A stretch of 13,110 nucleotides of DNA from Candidatus Delongbacteria bacterium (GTDB lineage Bacteria > UBA4055): assembly GCA_028702975.1 (NCBI GenBank), contig JAQVNT010000019.1, forward strand, positions 1 through 13,110, read 5' to 3'. Under the pieces are notes generated by a model that made no database searches, had not been told where the DNA came from, and saw nothing but the letters and a program-made list of their open reading frames with translations. The position numbers were made by a program, and so were the translations under genes. Shown one piece after another: positions 7,841 through 13,110 of the stretch. The stretch's first letter is position 1. The number at the start of each line of letters is the position of its first letter.

Positions 7841-8492
7841 ACAGGTATTTGACTTGTTCTCTGAGTTTATACTCAAGTTCTCTTGAGTTATCGTATAAAG
7901 GCTTCAATGCTTTTTTTGCTTTTTCAATATTTCCGGCCTGAACGAAACTGTTTCCTGCATAGTATAGAGAACGTTCTTTATGCAGTTCTCTGTCAGCATA
8001 AGCCGCTTTCATATAATATTCACCGGCTTTCTCTGCCAGTTCGGGTTTTTTTTCTGCGATCCATTTGTCCATGTACAGTCCGCCGAGCAGATTATAAACA
8101 GAAAATCTGAAAGTTTCATTTTTTGTTAGAGATTTATTGTTTTCCAGTACCCTGACGGCTTCTTCCGTATTGTTTTTTCTCATGTACGACCTGGCCAACA
8201 TTATCAGAATATCTCCCGCAGGCTCAAAACCGGAGTATTTATCAATATATTCAGGTCCTTTCGAAATAACAGAATCATCATCTCCGATCTGGAATGCTTT
8301 CTGTATCTCAAAAAGTTTGTCCGCAGCTACGAGCTTGTTCTTTTCTTTATTTGATGAGTAAAGATTGACCGATATGATCACTACAGCTATGATTACAATA
8401 ACTGCTGCAATATGGTTCTTGTATTTTCTGAAGAACTCGTATACGGCCATCATTTCTTCGTTTTCCGGTTTTCTTCTGTACTTGATATTCAT
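7824..8492 (-). CDS. YfgM-like membrane-anchored TPR protein
   Basis: A 222-residue protein with a short cytoplasmic N-terminus, one membrane segment (about 28-46, HIAAVIVIIAVVIISVNLY) and an extracytoplasmic region of helical repeats. The repeats include AGDILIMLARSYMRKNNTEEAVRVLE and YYAGNSFVQAGNIEKAKKALK. This is the layout of the YfgM/TPR_21 family, in E. coli an ancillary partner of the Sec translocon and periplasmic chaperones. Assignment to that function here is inference from architecture. ATG 8492 is preceded by AAGGAG (8506-8501) at 8 nt. It lies 64 nt after tRNA-Arg on the same strand with no obvious promoter between, so it may be read from the tRNA promoter. Its 3' end overlaps the EcfT-like gene. 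Confidence 0.75.
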   Translation of the reverse strand: MNIKYRRKPENEEMMAVYEFFRKYKNHIAAVIVIIAVVIISVNLYSSNKEKNKLVAADKLFEIQKAFQIGDDDSVISKGPEYIDKYSGFEPAGDILIMLARSYMRKNNTEEAVRVLENNKSLTKNETFRFSVYNLLGGLYMDKWIAEKKPELAEKAGEYYMKAAYADRELHKERSLYYAGNSFVQAGNIEKAKKALKPLYDNSRELEYKLREQVKYLYENLD

Positions 8493-8534
8493 TGTATGAT
8501 CTCCTTTTACAAATCTAAATCAGTTTTACCCTTT

Positions 8535-8563
8535 GTACTCCCTCGCTCGCACTTCGTACTCCC
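8535..8563. repeat. Short direct repeat (8 bp, period 21) at tRNA 3' end
   Basis: GTACTCCC occurs at 8535-8542 and again at 8556-8563. The second copy includes the 3' acceptor bases of the tRNA, and the spacing is 21 bp start to start. It could be a remnant of a small tandem duplication or of a recombination event at the tRNA end. It is short enough to be chance. Confidence 0.3.
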
Positions 8564-8629
8564 GAGAGGAGTTGAACCTCCGACCAATGGTTTAGGAAAC
8601 CACTGCTCTATCCACTGAGCTACGGGAGC
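8557..8629 (-). tRNA. tRNA-Arg (anticodon CCU)
   Basis: A 73-nt cloverleaf on the minus strand. The acceptor GCTCCCG pairs with CGGGAGT (first pair G.U), with discriminator A at 8557 and no encoded CCA. The D arm is AGCTCAGTGGATAGAGC. The anticodon stem GTGGT/ACCAT closes the loop TTCCTAA, placing anticodon CCT at 8596-8594. The T arm contains GGTTCAACTCC. It decodes AGG, a codon used regularly in this window. It has its own strong promoter 25 nt upstream. Confidence 0.95.
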
Positions 8630-8653
8630 AACATTCTATTTTAAAGAGTATCG

Positions 8654-8682
8654 AATATAAAAAAACAGTGTCGTTTTGTCAA
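8654..8682 (-). promoter_or_regulatory. Sigma-70 promoter of tRNA-Arg
   Basis: On the minus strand TTGACA (8682-8677, perfect -35), a 17-nt spacer and TATATT (8659-8654, 5 of 6) precede the tRNA by 24 nt. This is the best promoter in the window and shows that the organism uses an E. coli-like consensus rather than the Bacteroidetes -33/-7 type. Confidence 0.75.
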
Positions 8683-8706
8683 CTCATTTGTAATTGATTA
8701 TTCAGA

Positions 8707-9270
8707 TCAATAAGCGTAGGGTTCTTTAAGTTTGCTGAAGCTCACATTACCCTGGGATGAGATATCTGTCCATGTTTTGATATACCAGAACAATCCGTCG
8801 GTTTTTATGATGAAAAAATTAAAATTTCCTTTGACATAAAATTCATCCTGAAGAACAGAGATCTTCATTGAATATTCTATATCGAGATAAAGGGAATCCG
8901 CAGTTTCGTCGTAAGGTCCGGTTTTGAGATCGATCTCGGATAAAATCGTTTCTGTTTCTTTAAGTCCGTTAATAAATATTTTTTCATTCTCAATTCCCCA
9001 GTCGTAAAATATGCTTTGTTCAACATCTGATGCCAGAGATATATATTTATAACTGACATCGCCATCCGGAGAATTTAAGAATAATGATTCATAGAGATAT
9101 TGGTCCAGTCCAAGAAGAGCTGTCTTAAAATTCGCTTCAAGCTCAGGGACAGATTCACTGAAGTAATTGTCTGCATTTCCCTGCGGATCTTCAGGGTCCC
9201 TTGTTGAAAAAATATCCGAACACGACAGAAGAGTCACCGCTATTGTTATGAGTAATAAAAATCTTGCCAT
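8707..9270 (-). CDS. Lipoprotein, NTF2-like family (hypothetical)
   Basis: A 187-residue protein with a lipoprotein signal: MARFLLLITIAVT followed by the lipobox LLSC, with Cys17 as the lipidation site. After a short RDPEDP linker comes a helix (ESVPELEANFKTALLGLDQYLYESLF). The protein ends in beta-strands with FNFFIIKTDGLFWYIKTWTDI. The early helix and the late W-Y-I-x-x-W strand resemble NTF2-like lipoproteins common in FCB genomes, where the ligand is unknown. It probably sits in a membrane facing the periplasm. ATG 9270 follows GAAGGGCAGG. It is divergent from the 72-aa gene at 9352. Confidence 0.65.
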   Translation of the reverse strand: MARFLLLITIAVTLLSCSDIFSTRDPEDPQGNADNYFSESVPELEANFKTALLGLDQYLYESLFLNSPDGDVSYKYISLASDVEQSIFYDWGIENEKIFINGLKETETILSEIDLKTGPYDETADSLYLDIEYSMKISVLQDEFYVKGNFNFFIIKTDGLFWYIKTWTDISSQGNVSFSKLKEPYAY

Positions 9271-9284
9271 CCTGCCCTTCTTTT

Positions 9285-9313
9285 CATATATTCCGAAAGC
9301 TAAATATAGTCAA
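9285..9313 (-). promoter_or_regulatory. Possible promoter for the lipoprotein gene
   Basis: On the minus strand TTGACT (9313-9308), 17 nt, then TATATG (9290-9285). The -35 matches 5 of 6 and the -10 4 of 6. It would leave only a very short leader before ATG 9270, which lowers confidence. Confidence 0.35.
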
Positions 9314-9351
9314 AACGAAACAAATAATCAAATATTTATTACGGAGATAAA

Positions 9352-9570
9352 ATGCTGTCATTCAGAAAAAAAGACCAGTCGGAGCCGAAAATAGATCTTT
9401 CGGTGGAGAAACTGTCACTAACCAACACCATTACTATCGAAGCGCTCATTCAGGTACTGCTCAAGCATAATGTTTTTACCCAGGAAGAACTCCTCGAGGA
9501 GATCCGAAAAATGCAGAAGCATACAACTGTTCTAAAAGATGAGATAAAAGACTCAGGTTCAGTAAAGTAA
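9352..9570 (+). CDS. Small helical protein of unknown function
   Basis: A 72-residue, charged, soluble protein that I do not recognise. The N-terminus (LSFRKKDQSEPKIDLSVEK) is polar. It is followed by a likely helix-turn-helix-like pair of amphipathic helices, ITIEALIQVLLKHN and TQEELLEEIRKMQK. There is no signal peptide and no cysteine. ATG 9352 has GGAG six nucleotides upstream, and codon use resembles its neighbours, which supports a real gene. It precedes the flippase-like gene on the same strand but is separated by 118 bp with its own candidate promoter, so it is probably a separate unit. Confidence 0.6.
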   Translation: MLSFRKKDQSEPKIDLSVEKLSLTNTITIEALIQVLLKHNVFTQEELLEEIRKMQKHTTVLKDEIKDSGSVK

Positions 9571-9626
9571 ACCATTCTGCTGTAAGTTGTGTCATTAAGA
9601 GTAAGAATTTATGCGAAATTATTTGA

Positions 9627-9656
9627 TTAGCAATATTTCGAATGATCAATTATATT
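9627..9656 (+). promoter_or_regulatory. Possible promoter for the flippase/sigma operon
   Basis: TTAGCA (9627-9632), an 18-nt spacer and TATATT (9651-9656) would start transcription near 9663, just ahead of the AAGGAG at 9675. The -35 matches 4 of 6 and the -10 5 of 6. It fits a start of translation near 9689 rather than 9854. Confidence 0.35.
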
Positions 9657-9674
9657 AGTCATCTGGATTATGTT

Positions 9675-9691
9675 AAGGAGTTCTTAAAATA
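9675..9691 (+). promoter_or_regulatory. Shine-Dalgarno before a probable AUA start codon
   Basis: AAGGAG at 9675-9680 lies 8 nt before ATA at 9689-9691. The frame is open from 9677 into the membrane protein, and no ATG, GTG or TTG occurs in it until GTG 9854, which has no Shine-Dalgarno sequence. AUA is therefore the best-placed initiation codon. Confidence 0.5.
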
Positions 9692-10642
9692 GAAGCGAAT
9701 AGATCTAAATATTTAGTTAAAGCAGTAAAACTCATTCTTTTTTTTCTCGTCGTATGGTTCGTTATAAAGAATATAAGTGCAAATTTTGATAAGATCAGAG
9801 ATATTGAATATAACAGCTACGATCCGAAATATATTTTTCTTTCGGTTATAACAGTGTTCGTCTCGCTGATCTATCCGGTTTTCGTATGGAGATATCTTCT
9901 CAGTTCTCTCGGGGAAAGGATCAATACACTTACTGCGATGAGAATATGGTTCGTGTCAAATATGGGAAGGTATATACCCGGAAAGGTTCTTCAGATAGCT
10001 GGGCTGGTCTATCTTTCAGCAGCTGAAGGCATCCCGAAAAATAAGGCTGTGCAAAGTGTGTTCTATTCGCAATTGACGGCCAATGTTCTCGGAATATTGA
10101 TGGGTTCGGCTCTTCTCTTTTTTAAGTCGGGTTCAAATGATTATCTGAACGGGTATCAGATAACAGCTGTTCTCCTGACGGTATTTTTGATACTGCTGAA
10201 GATGCCTGCATTTTTTTCAGGGTCCGTCAATTTCTTTCTCAGAAAGATGGGAAAACAAACGATCGGAAAAGAACTTCCGGCAAAGAACTATCTTATTTAC
10301 ATACTGCTGCAGACGGCCAACTGGTTCCTGATGAGCTTTGCGTTCGTGCTTCTGGCGAATTCATACACATCCGTTAAATTATGGAACGATCCGCAGATAC
10401 TCTTCATTCTCCCGATCAGCTGGACACTCGGCCTTTTGGCGTTCTTCGCTCCCGGCGGTATCGGAGTAAGAGAAAGTGTTATGACATACTGGCTTGCGGA
10501 CATTATGCCCGTCGAATTCGCTCTGGTACTGCCGTGGGTGTACAGGATCATCGTTACTTTTTCGGAAGTGGTATTGACCGTAATATTCATATCGGCATAC
10601 AAAAAGCCGGAGGAAATAAAAGATAATACAGAACAAAACTGA
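9689..10642 (+). CDS. Flippase-like integral membrane protein (LPG_synthase_TM / UPF0104 family)
   Basis: A polytopic membrane protein of the lysylphosphatidylglycerol-synthase transmembrane family; members lack the transferase domain and are often linked to lipid or glycolipid handling. Family signatures are SNMGRYIPGKVLQIAGLVYLS near the first third and LAFFAPGGIGVRESVMTYW near the C-terminus, with about seven or eight hydrophobic segments. Reading from the AUA at 9689 gives about 317 residues, the family's usual size, and adds a basic N-terminus (EANRSKYLVKAVKL) and the first membrane helix (ILFFLVVWFVI). From GTG 9854 it would be 262 residues and lack that helix. It is followed after 36 nt by the ECF sigma gene, probably in one operon. 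Substrate unknown. Confidence 0.78.
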   Translation: MEANRSKYLVKAVKLILFFLVVWFVIKNISANFDKIRDIEYNSYDPKYIFLSVITVFVSLIYPVFVWRYLLSSLGERINTLTAMRIWFVSNMGRYIPGKVLQIAGLVYLSAAEGIPKNKAVQSVFYSQLTANVLGILMGSALLFFKSGSNDYLNGYQITAVLLTVFLILLKMPAFFSGSVNFFLRKMGKQTIGKELPAKNYLIYILLQTANWFLMSFAFVLLANSYTSVKLWNDPQILFILPISWTLGLLAFFAPGGIGVRESVMTYWLADIMPVEFALVLPWVYRIIVTFSEVVLTVIFISAYKKPEEIKDNTEQN

Positions 10643-10678
10643 TATTATTAAAGTTTAATTTCACGAAAGAGCAGGGAA

Positions 10679-11260
10679 ATGATGGATATGATGAATTTGA
10701 AAAAACTTACAGATGAAGAGCTGATGCTGAGGTTCCAGAACGGCGACGAGGATTCCTATTCCGAACTTGTTGAGAGGTATAAGAACAAACTTATGAACCA
10801 TATATTCTATTACATGAAGGACAGGGAGTCTGCAGAGGATATAGTTCAGGATACTTTCGACAGAGTCTATCTGAACAAAGAGAAATATAAAGAAATAGCC
10901 AAAGTATCGACATGGATATATACAATAGCTATAAACCTCGCTAAAACGGCACTCTCAAGATCGGGAAAGATGAATTCGTTCTCCATAACGGGAAAAGACG
11001 GTGAAAATGACTATGAGATCAAGGATAAACACTCTTCAACTGATCGGGATGTATTAAAAAATGAACTTTCCGACATTATCATGAGTTCAATAGACAGTCT
11101 GGAAGAAAAGTTCCGTGAAATAGTGATGCTCAGAGATATTGACGAGATGAGCTATGAGGAGATCGCCGCGCTGCTTCAGATACCGACCGGCACGGTGAAA
11201 TCGAGGCTGAACAGGGCAAGACTTAATCTGAGAGACGCGATAACGGACTACATAAAATAG
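10679..11260 (+). CDS. ECF-type RNA polymerase sigma factor (RpoE-like)
   Basis: A group 4 sigma-70 factor of 193 residues. Region 2 (about 20-90) includes ELVERYKNKLMNHIFYYM, ESAEDIVQDTFDRVY and KVSTWIYTIAINLAK, for core binding and -10 recognition. A variable linker follows, then region 4 (about 138-190) with LEEKFREIVMLRDIDEMSYEEIAALL and the recognition helix PTGTVKSRLNRAR. The next gene is a zinc-binding anti-sigma factor, the usual partner. The start could be any of the ATG codons at 10679, 10682, 10688 or 10691; an AGGG lies just upstream, which favours 10682 or 10688 by spacing. No ECF-type GAAC/TCT autoregulatory promoter is obvious upstream. Confidence 0.93.
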   Translation: MMDMMNLKKLTDEELMLRFQNGDEDSYSELVERYKNKLMNHIFYYMKDRESAEDIVQDTFDRVYLNKEKYKEIAKVSTWIYTIAINLAKTALSRSGKMNSFSITGKDGENDYEIKDKHSSTDRDVLKNELSDIIMSSIDSLEEKFREIVMLRDIDEMSYEEIAALLQIPTGTVKSRLNRARLNLRDAITDYIK

Positions 11261-11284
11261 AAAATTCAAAAACCGGAGAAAATA

Positions 11285-11800
11285 ATGGAAAAATGCTGCA
11301 GACTGGAAGAGATGATAAAGAAGGAAGAGCTTGTATATGATGTGATAGCGGAAGAAGGGAACAATGAGATTTTAGAGCATATAAACAGCTGTTCCGATTG
11401 CGGAAAATTTGTGTCTGATCTCAAAAGAACTTCAGATTCAGTCAGATCTCTCTTAAAAGTCACAGTTTCCGATTCATTCGATGCAGCGTTGCGTTCCAGA
11501 ATAAATATGATCAGGAATGAACAGAAAAAAGAACGGGTCGAAGCAGTGCCTCTATATTCAAGGGTATTTTATTACGCATCAGGGATCGCAGCCATTTTCA
11601 TAGCGTTCTTTTATATTTCATCTCTGGGATTATTCGACAATACTACGGACGGACCTTTACCTTCGCTTAATTCCGAGATGAGTCTGGCTTCAGAAAACGC
11701 CGTCTCAAAAGGTAATTCCGCTGTTGATTCACTCGAGAACATGAATAAAAGTGTCCAGGATGACGAGGATCTCAGATTAAAGGTCAGCACAGGCGAATAA
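11285..11800 (+). CDS. Membrane-anchored zinc-binding anti-sigma factor
   Basis: A 171-residue protein encoded 24 nt after the sigma gene. The N-terminal cytoplasmic domain carries the ZAS motif H32-x3-C36-x2-C39 (HINSCSDC), and Cys4/Cys5 could provide the remaining zinc ligand. Residues about 95-117 (VFYYASGIAAIFIAFFYI...) form one membrane helix. The remaining 50 or so residues are acidic, Ser/Asn-rich and extracytoplasmic. It is expected to hold the sigma factor inactive at the membrane until a redox or envelope signal releases it; HxxxCxxC members may respond to thiol oxidation or to regulated proteolysis. The signal cannot be read here. ATG 11285 has GGAG upstream. An intrinsic terminator follows. 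Confidence 0.88.
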   Translation: MEKCCRLEEMIKKEELVYDVIAEEGNNEILEHINSCSDCGKFVSDLKRTSDSVRSLLKVTVSDSFDAALRSRINMIRNEQKKERVEAVPLYSRVFYYASGIAAIFIAFFYISSLGLFDNTTDGPLPSLNSEMSLASENAVSKGNSAVDSLENMNKSVQDDEDLRLKVSTGE

Positions 11801-11823
11801 AAAAAGTTAAATAAGATCATCTG

Positions 11824-11850
11824 AGGCGGTTTCTGGACCGCCTTTTTTAT
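11824..11850 (+). terminator. Intrinsic terminator after the anti-sigma gene
   Basis: AGGCGGT (11824-11830) pairs with ACCGCCT (11837-11843) over 7 bp around a 6-nt loop and is followed by a run of T to 11848. It ends the flippase/sigma/anti-sigma operon. Confidence 0.88.
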
Positions 11851-11864
11851 TACGAAAAATCAGT

Positions 11865-11893
11865 TTGCATAGTTCGATATTATTTCATATATT
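11865..11893 (+). promoter_or_regulatory. Sigma-70 promoter for the rlmH operon
   Basis: TTGCAT (11865-11870), a 17-nt spacer and TATATT (11888-11893) lie directly after the terminator and 30 nt before the TTG start at 11923. Expected transcription start near 11900. The -10 is the same as at the tRNA promoter. Confidence 0.5.
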
Positions 11894-11922
11894 TACCGCG
11901 CAAAAAAACAGAGGAATAGGAA

Positions 11923-12105
11923 TTGATAAACAAGCTTTTGCCGATAATAGATACGAATAAAAAAGCCCCGTCTTTTTACGCTGCCAGCAGCCTTTCGAAA
12001 AAAGAGATCGAAGACATTGTCAGGCTGTACGAATATTTTTTCAACAGCAGTGATATAAAAAAGATCAAGATCATCAAGGAAGAAAAAGAGCAGCTCGAAA
12101 ATTGA
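11923..12105 (+). CDS. Small protein of unknown function upstream of rlmH
   Basis: A 60-residue ORF beginning at TTG 11923, with GAGGAA (11911-11916) 6 nt upstream and a promoter just ahead. I do not recognise the product. The middle (SLSKKEIEDIVRLYEYFF) and the lysine/glutamate-rich end (KKIKIIKEEKEQLEN) look like two amphipathic helices; there is no signal peptide, membrane segment or cysteine. The stop overlaps the TTG start of rlmH (TTGA, 12102-12105), so it is likely translated and coupled to rlmH. It could be a genuine small ribosome-related protein or a leader peptide controlling rlmH translation. Confidence 0.55.
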   Translation: MINKLLPIIDTNKKAPSFYAASSLSKKEIEDIVRLYEYFFNSSDIKKIKIIKEEKEQLEN

Positions 12106-12557
12106 AGATATTATTTCTCGGTATAGGAAAAACAAAACATAAATATCTTACTGAAGGTATCGAAAGATACAAGAAACTTATCGGTACCTATGCGGCTGTT
12201 GAGGAAATTTATCTGAAAGAAGAGGACGATAAACCTGATCCTGTGAATTCGGAAAGCGAAAAACTGGAAAAGAACATTCCGAAGAACTATTATTCCGTAC
12301 TTTTAGATGTCGAAGGGAAAATGATGTCTTCCGAGGATCTCTCAAAAATTATTAAAAGCAAAAGAGACTCTTCGGTTCCTGGAATAGTGTTTCTGATCGG
12401 CGGGTCCAACGGTGTATCCGAAAAGCTGAAAAAAAAGTGTGATGAAAGACTTTCTTTCTCGAGGATGACCTTTACGCATCAGATGATAAGGCTTATACTT
12501 TCGGAACAGATCTACAGGTCTTTTAGTATCATAGCGAATAAAAAATATCATAAATAA
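12102..12557 (+). CDS. rlmH: 23S rRNA (pseudouridine1915-N3)-methyltransferase RlmH
   Basis: A SPOUT-family methyltransferase that modifies pseudouridine 1915 in helix 69 of 23S rRNA on the assembled 70S ribosome, using S-adenosylmethionine. The 151-residue protein has the full family length: MKILFLGIGKTKHKYL at the start, the LLDVEGK segment, FLIGGSNGVSEKL for the knotted cofactor site, and the highly conserved C-terminus SRMTFTHQMIRLILSEQIYRSF ending in YHK. It starts at TTG 12102, overlapping the stop of the 60-aa ORF by four bases, with no good ribosome binding site of its own, so translation probably depends on the upstream ORF. Confidence 0.94.
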   Translation: MKILFLGIGKTKHKYLTEGIERYKKLIGTYAAVEEIYLKEEDDKPDPVNSESEKLEKNIPKNYYSVLLDVEGKMMSSEDLSKIIKSKRDSSVPGIVFLIGGSNGVSEKLKKKCDERLSFSRMTFTHQMIRLILSEQIYRSFSIIANKKYHK

Positions 12558-12568
12558 GGCATAAGATC

Positions 12569-13110
12569 ATGAGAAATATAATAATTACCATATTTACAGC
12601 GCTCCTGGTTTCAGCAGGTATGTATTTCCTTCTGAACAATATATCTTTTTCAATCCTGATCGGAATAGTTACAGCCGCAGTTGTTTTTATCATTCTTACC
12701 AGAAAAGCTACAAAAGAACTTGAGGCTCTTAATGAAAAAGCTCAAAAAGCTTTATATTCACAGAATTTTGACAGAGCCCTGAGGATATATGAGAGCGGTC
12801 TTTCTCTCGGTAAAAAAAGTCCTTTCATAACAGGGCAGATACACGGTCTTATCGGCATGATACACTATATCAGAAGGGATCATGACAAGGCGAAAGTGTC
12901 GCTAATAAGATCTTCATCGATGAACTGGGTGTCAAAGGGAATGCTGGCTGTGATATACATGAACGAAAAGAATTATACCGAAATGGAGAAAGCTTTTAAA
13001 ACGGTAATAACCGCTGGCAGAAAAGAAGGTCTCGCGTGGTCTCTGTATGCATACTGCCTGGACAGGATCGGCAGGAAGGAAGATGCCCTGAAGGTACTTG
13101 AGGATGGGAA
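12569..13110 (+). CDS. Membrane-anchored TPR protein, 3' end outside window
   Basis: Begins at ATG 12569, 11 nt after rlmH, and stays open to the window edge (180 full codons seen). Two membrane segments come first (IIITIFTALLVSAGMYFLL and SILIGIVTAAVVFIIL), followed by cytoplasmic helical repeats: EKAQKALYSQNFDRALRIYE, GMIHYIRRDHDKAKVSL, and LYAYCLDRIGRKEDALKVLE. These match TPR spacing with the usual small-residue and tyrosine positions. The function is unknown; TPR membrane proteins often act as assembly scaffolds. Close spacing suggests co-transcription with rlmH. The gene is truncated by the window, not by mutation. Confidence 0.75.
   Translation, partial: MRNIIITIFTALLVSAGMYFLLNNISFSILIGIVTAAVVFIILTRKATKELEALNEKAQKALYSQNFDRALRIYESGLSLGKKSPFITGQIHGLIGMIHYIRRDHDKAKVSLIRSSSMNWVSKGMLAVIYMNEKNYTEMEKAFKTVITAGRKEGLAWSLYAYCLDRIGRKEDALKVLEDG

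Noticed and set aside
8412..8618. Plus-strand ORF of 68 codons across the tRNA
   Set aside because: Runs antisense through tRNA-Arg and the start of the TPR gene, with no ribosome binding site.
8693..8711. Hairpin ATTGAT/ATCAAT at the end of the lipoprotein gene as a terminator
   Set aside because: The stem is only six mostly A/T pairs and is not followed by a T run on the minus strand.
10297..10636. Overlapping ORFs of 81-101 codons inside the flippase-like gene
   Set aside because: Shadows of a well-supported membrane protein in other frames, with no motif or ribosome binding site.
1..13110. Mobile elements, CRISPR arrays, prophage genes or defence systems
   Set aside because: No transposase or integrase motifs, no regularly spaced repeats and no known defence domains were seen.

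Overview
The window is a bacterial chromosomal segment with dense, housekeeping-type genes and no sign of mobile DNA, CRISPR or phage. Several features point to the FCB superphylum (Cloacimonetes/Delongbacteria/Marinimicrobia-like lineages). One secreted protein ends in a YPNPFNP-type C-terminal sorting domain and carries a jelly-roll domain typical of those groups. There is also an RDPEDP-type lipoprotein and a GT2/polyprenyl-glycosylphosphotransferase hybrid. The best promoter, ahead of the tRNA, is an ordinary TTGACA-17-TATATT sigma-70 promoter, which argues against core Bacteroidetes with their -33/-7 promoters. The taxonomic placement is inference. TGA is a normal stop here: truA and the EcfT-like gene both end in it.

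Layout. (1) 22-1566, minus: one secreted protein whose reading frame is interrupted by a single in-frame TGA. The TGA sits in a thioredoxin-like active site and would give C-F-G-U, and a hairpin matching the general bacterial SECIS pattern lies 20 nt downstream. I read it as an undescribed exported selenoprotein; an ORF caller would split it in two. (2) 1802-6358, plus: purE, a dolichol-phosphate-mannose-synthase-like GT2 (TTG start, overlapping purE), a GT2 fused to the membrane and nucleotide-binding half of a phosphoglycosyl transferase, and sppA. (3) 9270-6360, minus: a lipoprotein, tRNA-Arg(CCU) with its own promoter, then a YfgM-like TPR protein, an EcfT-like membrane protein and truA, the last three overlapping or nearly so. 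(4) 9352-11850, plus: a 72-aa helical protein, a flippase-like membrane protein that probably starts at a non-standard AUA codon, an ECF sigma factor and its zinc-binding anti-sigma factor, closed by a clear intrinsic terminator. (5) 11865-13110, plus: a promoter, a 60-aa ORF translationally coupled to rlmH, and a membrane-anchored TPR protein cut by the window end.

How they work together. Region 2 links a purine-synthesis gene with lipid-linked or surface glycan synthesis and envelope proteolysis. Region 4 is an envelope-stress-type module with a membrane protein, an ECF sigma factor and a membrane-anchored zinc anti-sigma. Region 1 is probably an exported thiol/selenol redox protein attached to or released at the cell surface. 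Rare starts (TTG three or four times, AUA probably once) are frequent in this window.
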